This document shows positions 53,747 through 62,968 of a DNA stretch of 64,000 nucleotides, in pieces. The notes below the pieces were generated by a model that ran no database searches, was not told the DNA's origin, and saw only the letters and a list, made by a program, of their open reading frames with translations. Position 1 is the stretch's first letter, and each line of letters starts with the position of its first letter. Position numbers and translations under genes: made by a program. The stretch covers positions 62,001-126,000 of the forward strand of contig JADJNF010000004.1 of assembly GCA_016714445.1 (NCBI GenBank). The letters run 5' to 3'. Origin of the DNA: Saprospiraceae bacterium (GTDB lineage Bacteria; Bacteroidota; Bacteroidia; Chitinophagales; Saprospiraceae).

Positions 53747-55348
53747 TTAGCTGATTTTATAAGATTCAACTTCAAACACAATCTCCACACATTTCTCCGG
53801 CTCATTTATGAAACTAATGGTGTGTTGATCAGGGTACAATACTTTGAGTTTTTTAGAAATACTATTTAGCCCATATCCTGAGTGCATATTATCTGAAAAA
53901 GGTGGACCACTATCATAAATACGAAGTATAAGTGACTTATCATTTGTCTCGGCTGTGATGCGAATTTTGATCACATTTTCATCTGTACTGTATCCATACT
54001 TGATGGCGTTTTCTACGACCGGTTGTAGTGTAAAAGATGGTATTATCTTATCCATAATATCGTCATCATCAGGTAATATAACCTGAAGCCGATCGCCAAA
54101 CCTGATTTTTTCTATCATCAGATATGACTTTAATATTTCCAACTCTTCTGCTAAAGTTATCATTGGTTTTGATTTGATATCACTGCATTGTCCATAAAAC
54201 TTTGCCAACTGGAGTGCCATTTCTTCCGTCTTTTTGGGTTCCGTACGGGCGAGTGATGAGATGCTATTGAGTGCGTTGTATAGGAAATGTGGATTGATGC
54301 GTGACTGGATGGATGCCAATGTAGATGAAGCTAAAGTTCCTTCTGATTTTTGTATTTTGAATATTTTTTCCTTTTTTCTGAGTGCTATAATGTAGATCGT
54401 GAGATTACTCATAAAATTGGCTAAGGCGAAGTAGATCCATGATTTATACCATCCTAAAATATCCGAAAACATTGAAATCCTATTATACCTGGTACCCTCA
54501 GATAGATTAAAAAAAACATAATTGGACAAATGACCACCTACGAATTCCACAACAAATCCAAACAATGCTATAATTAAAAATTTTAAGAATTCTTTTTTTC
54601 CGAAATCTATGTGGACTAATTTCCCATTCGTCAATCTCAACAAAAACCATAATCCATAAAAGGAGATTAGATTTTTTATCATAAGGATATTGAATGTCAA
54701 AGTGCCCCAACGACCAAAAGAATATAAAGATGCCATCGTAAATGCAGCACAAAAAACTAAAAATAGTACTAATGCAATGGTTAATCTCTTGTACTTTTCT
54801 TTTAACTTTTCATATGTAAAAATCACTAAAAAAATAATCAGATACATTCCTGATAAGGTGATTAGTCTGGATGAAATAATTATACTATTGGTTGGGTAAT
54901 CACCTATTCTCATAATTCTGGTATAATAATAGGTTTTATTACTATTATTCAATTCCAGAATCTTTGCCTGAGAAATGACGGAGAGTTCTTTACTCCAAAC
55001 ATTTTTATTATTAAAAAGGTCGGACACCCAATCCACAGAAATATGAATTTCTACACCTTCTTTAGTAAATCTTTTTCTACCCAAGTTAGATGGATCGATT
55101 GCAGCCGGAACAGTGCCATAACGTATACATAATTGATGATCTTGGGTATGTCCTATAATTGTAAAGTATCTAATTTTATGAGTACTATCGACAAGGATAC
55201 CAATATCATTTGCTTCAGCATCTTCATATATCCAATCTTTTTGAAAATAATGATAATCTTGGCTGTAATTCTCCTTGTACAATTCCCAAGCGATCAAAGA
55301 AATAATGCCACCAAGCAAAATGAAACTATATATGTACAGCTTCTTCAC
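53747..55348 (-). CDS. LytS-type sensor histidine kinase, second of a tandem pair
   Basis: A 533-residue membrane kinase. N-terminal helix (about 5-22), then a periplasmic region of about 140 residues with 'IRYFTIIGHTQDHQLCIRYG' (about 58-77) and 'VDWVSDLFNN', then about six helices (165-325). The His_kinase domain has the phosphoacceptor in 'RINPHFLYNALNSISSLA' near 345 and the ATP lid region 'VVENAIKYGYS' near 440, ending 'GYGLNSISKKLKVLYP'. It is a paralogue of the upstream kinase, sharing the periplasmic signature. Its start overlaps that gene's stop by 4 bases. The LytTR regulator at 49852 is the likely partner. Confidence 0.92.
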   Translation of the reverse strand: MKKLYIYSFILLGGIISLIAWELYKENYSQDYHYFQKDWIYEDAEANDIGILVDSTHKIRYFTIIGHTQDHQLCIRYGTVPAAIDPSNLGRKRFTKEGVEIHISVDWVSDLFNNKNVWSKELSVISQAKILELNNSNKTYYYTRIMRIGDYPTNSIIISSRLITLSGMYLIIFLVIFTYEKLKEKYKRLTIALVLFLVFCAAFTMASLYSFGRWGTLTFNILMIKNLISFYGLWFLLRLTNGKLVHIDFGKKEFLKFLIIALFGFVVEFVGGHLSNYVFFNLSEGTRYNRISMFSDILGWYKSWIYFALANFMSNLTIYIIALRKKEKIFKIQKSEGTLASSTLASIQSRINPHFLYNALNSISSLARTEPKKTEEMALQLAKFYGQCSDIKSKPMITLAEELEILKSYLMIEKIRFGDRLQVILPDDDDIMDKIIPSFTLQPVVENAIKYGYSTDENVIKIRITAETNDKSLILRIYDSGPPFSDNMHSGYGLNSISKKLKVLYPDQHTISFINEPEKCVEIVFEVESYKIS

Positions 55349-57000
55349 AATCTTTCATTTGTATTTCTCAATTCAATCTCCACACACTTTACCGGCTCAT
55401 TGACGAAACTAATGGAGTGTCCATCAGGGTAAAATCGTTTCAACTGATCTTTTACATTGTTTATCCCTGTGCCGATTTGCATGGTATCGTCAAATGGTTT
55501 TCCACTGTCACACACGGATATCTTCAGGGTTTCATCATCCATTTTAATAGCCAAAATGTTGATTTTAGTGGAGTCATCTTCTGAATGATATCCATATTTT
55601 AAAGCATTTTCTACCAATGGCTGAAGGAGAAATTTTGGTATTTTGACACCAGAAACATCATCAGATATATTGAAAGCGAAAATTAATTTTTCGCCCATTC
55701 TGATTTTTTCTACTTGGAGATATGCTGTCAGTGCTTCTGCTTCATCCTTGATGGTGATCCATATTTCGTCATTTCTATTGGTGGTATATCTGTAGTATTT
55801 TGCCAGTGAGAGGGCGAGGGTCTCAGTTTTATCAGGTGAAACTGGTGCCAAAGCAGCGATCGCATGTAGTGAATTGTAAAGAAAATGAGTATTGACGTTT
55901 GCTTCCGATTGCTGCAGTGCATCTACGGATATCTGTGCGTCTGATGTTACCGCTTGTAGTTGTTTGGATTTGCGACGAAGCGTATAAATATATAGTATGA
56001 GATTATGAAGGAAATTGGCGGTAGCGATTGCTATCCAGAATTTGAAGGCTTGTTGTAAAGTTATGAAAAAAACATTGCTAAATTCATTGTCATACCGATA
56101 GAACTCTTCAAGAATAAATATGGAAATCAATTTAAAAATAAATTGAAAAATGACTCCTGAAAAAATGATTGTAATAAACTTTATAAACTCACGTACTTCA
56201 AAATCTTTTTGGCTAATTTTTCCAGATATAAATCTGAATAAAAAGAATACCAATGAATGACTGATAAATATGAATATGTATCCATGCCACATATTATTAT
56301 ACAAGTGTGAAAACCCCATATAATGTACATTGAATATAGCGTAGAGCAAACTTGAACTTAAAACTACAATATACCGAACTAAATGCTTTTTCTTAGTGGG
56401 AATAATGCTTATAATCTTTTCAAAAATGAAAATAAGGACTAAAAACACCAGGATTACTAATCCTAAAATGGACGGATATGCCAGCGTATATTTAAACATA
56501 AAATTGTATTCAGGCGTATAATAATTAGCATCATTAAGTTGAAAGCCAATGACTTTTTGTGTATGTAGTAAAGAATCAATTTCTTTTCTACCTAAAAGGT
56601 GTAGTCTATCATTAAAGTTATCTCGATTCTTCATTAATTCATCCACCCAATTGATTCTTTTGTCAATAAATAAACCCTTACTCACTATATGAGATGAATA
56701 TTCCAAAATTTGGGGCAATACATCAGCATCTTTACCATAGTTTATACACAATAATGAATCTGAAGTCAGACCTACGACACGAAAATATTTTCTGTTTTGA
56801 ACTGTGTCAATGGTCACATAAAAATCACCTTGCCGTGTGTCTTTTAGATTTAATAAAGGGGTCTGATTGCCTGAAGTATCGTTTGTCACTTTTTGCCCGT
56901 ATTTTACAGCTGCTTCCCAGTGAGAAGATACACTATATCCTACATAAAAGTAGGTAACTATCGCTGCGAAAATCAAAACGTACCAAAATAACTTATTCAT
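55345..57000 (-). CDS. LytS-type sensor histidine kinase, first of a tandem pair
   Basis: A membrane kinase of 551 residues from the ATG at 57000. I chose this start because 'MNKLFWYVLIFAA' aligns with the paralogue's 'MKKLYIYSFILLG'; in-frame ATG 57009 and TTG 57021 are alternatives. The periplasmic part has 'KYFRVVGLTSDSLLCINYG' and 'INWVDELMKN', matching the paralogue. About six helices follow. Phosphoacceptor His is in 'NVNTHFLYNSLHAIAALA', and the ATPase site in 'LVENALKYGYHSED'. The Asn-Pro before the conserved His is changed to Asn-Thr. Two palindromes (57112-57172) lie upstream. Confidence 0.92.
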   Translation of the reverse strand: MNKLFWYVLIFAAIVTYFYVGYSVSSHWEAAVKYGQKVTNDTSGNQTPLLNLKDTRQGDFYVTIDTVQNRKYFRVVGLTSDSLLCINYGKDADVLPQILEYSSHIVSKGLFIDKRINWVDELMKNRDNFNDRLHLLGRKEIDSLLHTQKVIGFQLNDANYYTPEYNFMFKYTLAYPSILGLVILVFLVLIFIFEKIISIIPTKKKHLVRYIVVLSSSLLYAIFNVHYMGFSHLYNNMWHGYIFIFISHSLVFFLFRFISGKISQKDFEVREFIKFITIIFSGVIFQFIFKLISIFILEEFYRYDNEFSNVFFITLQQAFKFWIAIATANFLHNLILYIYTLRRKSKQLQAVTSDAQISVDALQQSEANVNTHFLYNSLHAIAALAPVSPDKTETLALSLAKYYRYTTNRNDEIWITIKDEAEALTAYLQVEKIRMGEKLIFAFNISDDVSGVKIPKFLLQPLVENALKYGYHSEDDSTKINILAIKMDDETLKISVCDSGKPFDDTMQIGTGINNVKDQLKRFYPDGHSISFVNEPVKCVEIELRNTNERL

Positions 57001-57111
57001 AACATTCATATTTGCCAACAAAGTAAATACAAAACGCCAAGTACGGAAAGTTCTTTCCGACGGATAGGGATATAATGGTGTGAAGTGGATTTTAGGTGTA
57101 TTTTTTACTAT

Positions 57112-57141
57112 ACTTTATAAATTTAGCTAAATCCATAAAGT
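57112..57141. promoter_or_regulatory. Palindrome 1, ATTTAGCTAAAT core
   Basis: A 30-bp inverted repeat, ACTTTATAAATTTAG/CTAAATCCATAAAGT, with a 2-base mismatch block per arm. The core ATTTAGCTAAAT (57121-57132) recurs 32 bases later. It is a candidate operator for a dimeric regulator of the kinase operon. Confidence 0.55.
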
Positions 57142-57144
57142 GTA

Positions 57145-57172
57145 GTTAATGAATTTAGCTAAATTTATTAAC
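57145..57172. promoter_or_regulatory. Palindrome 2, ATTTAGCTAAAT core
   Basis: A 28-bp inverted repeat, GTTAATGAATTTAG/CTAAATTTATTAAC, with one mismatch per arm. Its core (57153-57164) is identical to that of palindrome 1 and lies 32 bases, about three helical turns, from it. Confidence 0.55.
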
Positions 57173-57354
57173 CAGAGTCTTTGTTCGTATATAAAAATTG
57201 ACTACCAAATACATAAAATTTACTCCCACCTTCGAATTCAAATACAATGCAGACAAATCGAAATTTTCTAAGATATTCTCTGAGACCTACCAAGGTAGTT
57301 CCTTCAAGCTGATCAATCAGAAAAATGTATTCGATGTATTGGAGTAAGAAGCAA

Positions 57355-59616
57355 TTACTCTACGATCTGCAACTTGGCAAACTGAAGCATGATCCGTTTT
57401 TCGGGTGTATCGCTTAGTCCGTCAAATATTATAGTAGCTACCAGTCGTTCGTCTACACTGATGACTTTTCCTTGTCCAAACTTCAGGTGGATGACTTCCA
57501 TACCAGCCTTGATGTCATTGGGATTGGCTGCTACAAAATCACTCGGATTGATAGATATCATTGGTTTTTTTGTTCCCAATGGTTTGAAATTGCCCAATAT
57601 TTTTGGTTCAGGAAATTCTGGTTTTTTGGTAATCGAAATGATCGAGTCCAGATTGTTGTCTGATATTTCTTCCAGAAAACGACTTGGATCATTGTACCGC
57701 ATCTGACCATACTGATATCTGCTGTTGGCATACGTCAGGCAAAGTAATTCTTCCGCACGGGTGATAGCCACATAAAACAGACGTCGCTCTTCATCTATAT
57801 TGTTGCTTTCACTGAGTGCCATATAACTGGGAAAAAGGTTTTCTTCCAGCCCGACTACAAATACCGATCTGAATTCAAGACCTTTGGCGGAGTGGACAGA
57901 CATGAGCGTGACATTGTCCGGGTTTTCTTCTTTCTGATCTGCATCTGTCATCAATGAGATTGTCTGCAAATAGGCAGAAAGACTTCTGTCTGTAGATCCT
58001 TCTTCTCCTGTCTGAATCTCATCATCCTGCACAAATTCCTGTATACCATCCAAAAGCGATATGATATTGTCCAAACGGCTTTGACCTTCAGGTGTTTTAT
58101 CTTCTTTCAGGATAGACTGAATACCGCTGTTTCTCGCTATATAATCTGCAATTTCATAGGCATTGGATTTGGCCGCTTTGGCTTTGAAGGCATACATTAG
58201 CTGAACAAACTCTCCTATACTTTTTCTGGATCGGTTGTTAAATTCAATTTTGGTCAGTACTTCCCACATGCTCATATCATTATCATCCGCAAGCTGAGCA
58301 ATTTGTTCTATTGTACTTTCGCCTATGCCTCGTCTTGGATAATTTATGACCCTTTTGAGCGCTTCGTCGTCTTTATCATTGATGGTCAGTCTCATATAGG
58401 AGATGAGATCTTTTATTTCTTTTCTGGAGTAAAAAGACAAACCTCCATACACTCTATATGGAATGTTATGTCTCCTCAACTGCTCTTCAAAAATTCTCGA
58501 CTGGCCATTGGTACGATATAGAATGGCAATATCTTTATTATGAAGGTTGTGCCTGTTTTTTTGTTCTATTATAGTATCTGCTACCCTTTTACCTTCTTCT
58601 GTTTCGGTCATGGTTTTGATCACCTTGATCTTATGACCTTCTGCCCTGTCAGTCCAGATTTTTTTTTGAATCTGCCGCTTGTTATGGTTGATGACTTCAT
58701 TGGCAGCTTCCACTATAAATTGAGTAGAGCGATAATTCTGTTCGAGTTTAAAGGTCTGCAATAATGGGAAATCATGTTCAAACTGTAGGATATTTTCTAT
58801 CGTTGCGCCGCGGAATGAATATATACTCTGTGCATCATCTCCGACTATACATATATTATGGTTGCTTCCCGGATATACCGAAAGCAGTTTGAGTATTTCA
58901 TATTGCAGGTAGTTGGTATCCTGAAACTCATCCACCATCACATACTGAAACTGTCTTTGGTATTTTTCTCGCACATTGTCCGGATTCTGATAGAGCAATC
59001 TGAACATCTGGAGCAGAAGATCATCAAAATCCATGGCTCCGGCGCGCATACACCTAGCTGCATACTTTTCGTATATGACATGTATGAGCGGACGTCTGTT
59101 CATCCGATCATACGACATGAGTTCATCGTTTGCTATGTATGCTTTGGGTGTGATAAGATTGCTCTTGGCAGCAGAAATCCTGGATCTTACTACGCCGGGA
59201 GCATATACTTTTTTGTCCAGGTTCATCTGCGAAATGATTTCAGAAACTACACTTTTTGTGTCATCTGTATCATAGATAGTGAAGTCATTGGGGTATCCTA
59301 TACGATGTGCTTCCACCCTGAGTATCCTGGCAAAAAGGGAGTGAAAAGTACCTGCCCAAACTCTTTGCGCTTTTGTGCCTACCACACGTTCGATACGGTC
59401 CTTCATTTCTCTGGCCGCTTTATTGGTAAATGTAAGCGTAAGTATGTTGCCTGGATTGATGCCGGTATGTATCATATGGGCAATTCTATAAGTGAGTACC
59501 CTGGTTTTGCCTGAGCCAGGACCTGCTATAACCATGACCGGACCATCCAGACAGGACGCCGCCTGTCTTTGTATATCGTTTAATTCGTTCAGATATGAAT
59601 AACCTACTTCTTGCAT
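57355..59616 (-). CDS. pcrA: ATP-dependent DNA helicase PcrA/UvrD
   Basis: A 753-residue 3'-5' helicase for repair and conflict resolution. Motif I is 'AGPGSGKTRVLTYRIA' (about 31-46), Ia 'TLTFTNKAAREM', II 'YVMVDEFQDTNYLQYE', III 'IVGDDAQSIYSFRGA', IV 'LEQNYRST', V 'TLMSVHSAKGLEF' and VI 'LFYVAITRAEELL'. The C-terminal tail 'LKFGQGKVISVDE' is the PcrA Tudor-like RNA polymerase-binding segment. Full length for Bacteroidota. The gene is distinct from the helicase-nuclease at 42054, with no nuclease domain. Confidence 0.96.
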   Translation of the reverse strand: MQEVGYSYLNELNDIQRQAASCLDGPVMVIAGPGSGKTRVLTYRIAHMIHTGINPGNILTLTFTNKAAREMKDRIERVVGTKAQRVWAGTFHSLFARILRVEAHRIGYPNDFTIYDTDDTKSVVSEIISQMNLDKKVYAPGVVRSRISAAKSNLITPKAYIANDELMSYDRMNRRPLIHVIYEKYAARCMRAGAMDFDDLLLQMFRLLYQNPDNVREKYQRQFQYVMVDEFQDTNYLQYEILKLLSVYPGSNHNICIVGDDAQSIYSFRGATIENILQFEHDFPLLQTFKLEQNYRSTQFIVEAANEVINHNKRQIQKKIWTDRAEGHKIKVIKTMTETEEGKRVADTIIEQKNRHNLHNKDIAILYRTNGQSRIFEEQLRRHNIPYRVYGGLSFYSRKEIKDLISYMRLTINDKDDEALKRVINYPRRGIGESTIEQIAQLADDNDMSMWEVLTKIEFNNRSRKSIGEFVQLMYAFKAKAAKSNAYEIADYIARNSGIQSILKEDKTPEGQSRLDNIISLLDGIQEFVQDDEIQTGEEGSTDRSLSAYLQTISLMTDADQKEENPDNVTLMSVHSAKGLEFRSVFVVGLEENLFPSYMALSESNNIDEERRLFYVAITRAEELLCLTYANSRYQYGQMRYNDPSRFLEEISDNNLDSIISITKKPEFPEPKILGNFKPLGTKKPMISINPSDFVAANPNDIKAGMEVIHLKFGQGKVISVDERLVATIIFDGLSDTPEKRIMLQFAKLQIVE

Positions 59617-59689
59617 AAGACCGCAAAGTTGGTGAATTTTGATGAATTCAGCGGCTTATCGAATTATAAATTTTGGTAATATTAAGTAA

Positions 59690-60451
59690 TTATTGAATGA
59701 TAAGACCAATAGGACAATGATCTGAACCCAACTCCTGATCCAGAATGAAGGCATCTTTTATATTGTCATTCAGGCGCTCATCTACCAGAAAATAATCAAT
59801 CCTCCATCCAAGATTTTTAGCTCTTGCACCGAATCTGGCGCTCCAAAATGAATACTGGACTTTGGAAGGATGTAACATACGGTAAGAATCCGTAAATCCT
59901 TTCGAAAGAATTTTGTCCATACCATCTATCTCTACCTGGGTATAGCCGGATGTTTTATTATAGTTTTCCTTGGGTCTGGCAAGATCGATGGCCTGATGCG
60001 CAACATTAAAATCACCTGTTACGATTACATTTTTTTTAGTTCGTAGTTTTGCCAGATATTGTGAGAAGTCTTCGTCCCATTCTGCCCGGTAATCCAGCCT
60101 TTTCAGTCCTTCTCCACTATTGGGAACATATACGTTTACCACATAAAAATTTTCAAACTCGGCCGCGATGACCCTACCTTCGTTATCATGCTGTTGGACT
60201 CCCATGTCCTCGGAAATAGAAATGGGTTCTGTTTTTGATATGATACAAACCCCTGAATAGCCTTTTTTATCAGCCGAATTGCTATGGATATGGTAATCCT
60301 TTAGGGAAGAAAGTGCCTCTGCTACCTGATCATCCTGTGCTTTGGTCTCCTGAAGACAGACTATATCTGCATCCATTGCCGCAAACTGCTGTAAAAAAGA
60401 CTTTCCAACTACGGCTCTGATACCGTTTACATTCCATGATATAAGTTTCAT
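59690..60451 (-). CDS. xth: Exodeoxyribonuclease III (AP endonuclease)
   Basis: A 253-residue Mg2+-dependent repair nuclease of the EEP fold. It removes 3' blocks and cuts at abasic sites. Seen: 'KLISWNVNGIRAVVGK' (2-17) with the metal-site Asn, 'DIVCLQETKAQDDQV' (Glu), 'VNVYVPNSGEG' with Tyr, 'VIVTGDFNVAHQAIDLARP' (Asp/Asn pair near 145-147), 'YSFWSARFGARAKNLGWRID' and the closing 'GSDHCPIGLII' (catalytic Asp-His). Length fits ExoA/Xth. It is 73 bases upstream of pcrA on the same strand, so the two repair genes may be co-transcribed. Confidence 0.96.
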   Translation of the reverse strand: MKLISWNVNGIRAVVGKSFLQQFAAMDADIVCLQETKAQDDQVAEALSSLKDYHIHSNSADKKGYSGVCIISKTEPISISEDMGVQQHDNEGRVIAAEFENFYVVNVYVPNSGEGLKRLDYRAEWDEDFSQYLAKLRTKKNVIVTGDFNVAHQAIDLARPKENYNKTSGYTQVEIDGMDKILSKGFTDSYRMLHPSKVQYSFWSARFGARAKNLGWRIDYFLVDERLNDNIKDAFILDQELGSDHCPIGLIIQ

Positions 60452-60610
60452 AATGATGTTTTGATTTGTTGCACAATATTAATTCAAATTGACGAATTCA
60501 GAGAAAAAAAATTTTGAGTGGTCAAAGCTAGCTATTCAAGCTTGGGTTATTGGCATTGTATTTGATATTTTTTTAAGCAGGTAATTATATTTTTCTTCAA
60601 AACATTGGTT

Positions 60611-60663
60611 ATGTTATCCCATTTATTTCGAGTTTTTATAATCGTTTTTGGTTTTTTACCATT
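60611..60663 (+). other. Missing 5' end of the M43 peptidase, out of frame by one T
   Basis: The ATG at 60611 starts MLSHLFRVFIIVFGF, a signal peptide. It runs out of frame just before the peptidase because the T run at 60652-60657 is one base short. One more T would read 'GFFTILHAQVRDCYTEDYF', a perfect cleavage region. Confidence 0.6.
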
Positions 60664-62835
60664 TTGCATGCTCAGGTGCGGGATTGCTATACTGAAGATT
60701 ATTTTGCAAATGAAATACAGGTAAATCCCGGGAGATTAAAAATATCAGAACTAATTGAAAAGCATACAGAAAACTATCACAGCAAAAAAGCAATCAGATC
60801 AAATAGTCTCGTCACCATACCAGTTGTCGTACATATTGTCTACAATGATCCATCAGAAAACATTAGTACGGCACAAATTATTTCTCAAATAGATGTTCTC
60901 AATAAGGATTTCAGAAGACTGAATGTTGATGCAAATAACACATGGCAACAAGCTGCAGATACCGGCATTGAGTTTTGTCTGGCCACAGTAGATCCGTCAG
61001 GCAAATCTACCACCGGTATTACAAGAACATACACCAATGCTTCATCATTTGCCAGCAACGGCGATTTGATAAAATATACATCAAAAGGCGGCAAAGATGC
61101 CTGGCCTTCTGAAAATTATCTCAATATCTGGGTAGGCGACATCACAGGCACAGTGCTGGGATATGCTCAGTTTCCGGGCGGCAAAGCAGAAACTGATGGT
61201 GTTGTGATTGATTACAAAGTGTTTGGTACCGGATCAAATGTGACACCAGGATTTCATCTTGGCCGTACTACTACCCATGAAGTGGGACACTGGCTGAATC
61301 TTAAACACATTTGGGGATCATCCGATTGTATGACGGACGATCTGGTTTCAGATACACCCAAATCAGATGCACCAAACTATGGATGTGCCAAAAGTCACTG
61401 GTCCTGTGGATCTTTGGATATGGTTGAAAATTATATGGATTATTCTGATGATACCTGTTTAAATCTGTTTACAGCCGGTCAAAAGATAAGGATGCAGGCT
61501 TTGTTTGCGACAGGTGGTTTCCGGCAAAACATCATGAAATCCAATGGCTGTGGAATACCGAATCAGGCAAATGATTACTGCGGAAAAATGAGTATCCATC
61601 TTCAATTAGATAATTATCCACAGGAAACATCATGGGACATCAAAGATAGTAAAGGACTTGTTGTACTTAAAAGTGCTAAATATATAAGTTCTCAAAAGAA
61701 TTCAATCCTTAAAATCGATACCTGCTTTTTACCCGGCTGTTATTCATTTAACATATATGATAGCTATAGTGATGGCATTTGCTGTAAATACGGTAAAGGA
61801 AGTTATCGGGTGTATGAAGGCGAAAAGCTCATAGCAGAAGGTGGTTCTTTTACCAAATCTTCTTCTCATTCTTTTTGTATCATCAATAAAGCTCCTACAT
61901 GTACTGATGGTCTGAAAAATGGTACTGAGACTGGCATTGATTGTGGAGGAAGTAAATGTGAGCCCTGTGTTTCCTGCTACGATGGTATAAAAAATGGCGC
62001 AGAAACAGGCATTGATTGTGGAGGCCTTGACTGTGTACCATGTGCGACAACAACGGACACCATTGAAGCACCGACCGGATATCTTCTTGCTTCTTATTTT
62101 GAAACAGGATGGGATGGATGGACAGGTGGAGCAACAGATACAGAACGATACAAAGGTGATTTTTCCAGAGAAGGAGATTATTCTATCATGATCAGAGATG
62201 ATAGTGGGGAAGAGTCAGCCATGACATCAGGGTCTATTGATTTAAGAAATTTCGCTAAAGTCAAGGTTGAGTTCTCTTTTTATTCCTACAGTATGGAAAA
62301 AGGAGAAGAATTCCACTTAATGTACCACGATGGTTTACAATGGAAAACAATAAAAAATTATATCAGTGGTACGGATTTTTATAACAGCAATTTTTATGAT
62401 GTAACCTTTGTGATGGATGCAACAAAATACAGTTTCATTCAGAATGGCAAATTCCGCTTTCAATGCAATGCAAGTACCAACGCAGATCAGATTTATATTG
62501 ATGCAGTAAAAATTACGGGTATACCTACGGGAGCAAAAGAAAGTTATTATTTTGATCAAATATCAATTATTGCACATTATATCGGCCCGAATCCAGCAGA
62601 AGTTGTCCCTAATATTGACATATTTCCAAATCCGGCTGAAGACAATATCAACATAGTTTCCAATGTAGAAATAATTGGTATAAAAATTATTGACTTGAAT
62701 GGAAAAACGGTTAAGGAAGTTGATGTCAATAATGATATTTTTATCACAGATATCAGCAGTCTTTTATCAGGTTTTTATATGGTCACTATTCAGACTGAAA
62801 AAGGAATAATCTCAAAAAGACTGATCAGGAAATAA
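60664..62835 (+). CDS. Secreted M43-family metallopeptidase with T9SS tail
   Basis: A 723-residue zinc peptidase (pappalysin type). The zinc motif HExxHxxxLxH is in 'THEVGHWLNLKHIW' (about 211-224), and the Met-turn region is 'VENYMDYSDDTCLNLFT' (about 258-274). After a Cys-containing domain, two tandem 25-residue repeats read 'CxDGxKNGxETGIDCGGxxC' (about 418-460). A cleaved-adhesin-like beta domain (about 475-625) and a type A T9SS C-terminal domain ('IFPNPAEDNINIVSN' to 'SKRLIRK') follow. As written it starts at a TTG and lacks a signal peptide; the true start is probably ATG 60611. Confidence 0.88.
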   Translation: MHAQVRDCYTEDYFANEIQVNPGRLKISELIEKHTENYHSKKAIRSNSLVTIPVVVHIVYNDPSENISTAQIISQIDVLNKDFRRLNVDANNTWQQAADTGIEFCLATVDPSGKSTTGITRTYTNASSFASNGDLIKYTSKGGKDAWPSENYLNIWVGDITGTVLGYAQFPGGKAETDGVVIDYKVFGTGSNVTPGFHLGRTTTHEVGHWLNLKHIWGSSDCMTDDLVSDTPKSDAPNYGCAKSHWSCGSLDMVENYMDYSDDTCLNLFTAGQKIRMQALFATGGFRQNIMKSNGCGIPNQANDYCGKMSIHLQLDNYPQETSWDIKDSKGLVVLKSAKYISSQKNSILKIDTCFLPGCYSFNIYDSYSDGICCKYGKGSYRVYEGEKLIAEGGSFTKSSSHSFCIINKAPTCTDGLKNGTETGIDCGGSKCEPCVSCYDGIKNGAETGIDCGGLDCVPCATTTDTIEAPTGYLLASYFETGWDGWTGGATDTERYKGDFSREGDYSIMIRDDSGEESAMTSGSIDLRNFAKVKVEFSFYSYSMEKGEEFHLMYHDGLQWKTIKNYISGTDFYNSNFYDVTFVMDATKYSFIQNGKFRFQCNASTNADQIYIDAVKITGIPTGAKESYYFDQISIIAHYIGPNPAEVVPNIDIFPNPAEDNINIVSNVEIIGIKIIDLNGKTVKEVDVNNDIFITDISSLLSGFYMVTIQTEKGIISKRLIRK

Positions 62836-62968
62836 AGACTTACGTTTATACAGGAGGATAAAGTAAGATTTTCGCAACCAATTTATTTTTAGTATACATT
62901 AGAGAACCTCAGTTTTCAGTAGCAAACTTTACCTCTCAGTGATCTGTTTTAAATATTGATTTTATGAA

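Larger units (their letters stand above)
57022..57354. other. Upstream region of the kinase operon
   Basis: 333 bases between pcrA's stop and the kinase start. It contains the palindrome pair at 57112-57172 and a 49-codon plus-strand frame (57198-57347, from TTG) of unknown status ending 'SFKLINQKNVFDVLE'. I see no good -33/-7 pair on the minus strand. Confidence 0.4.
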
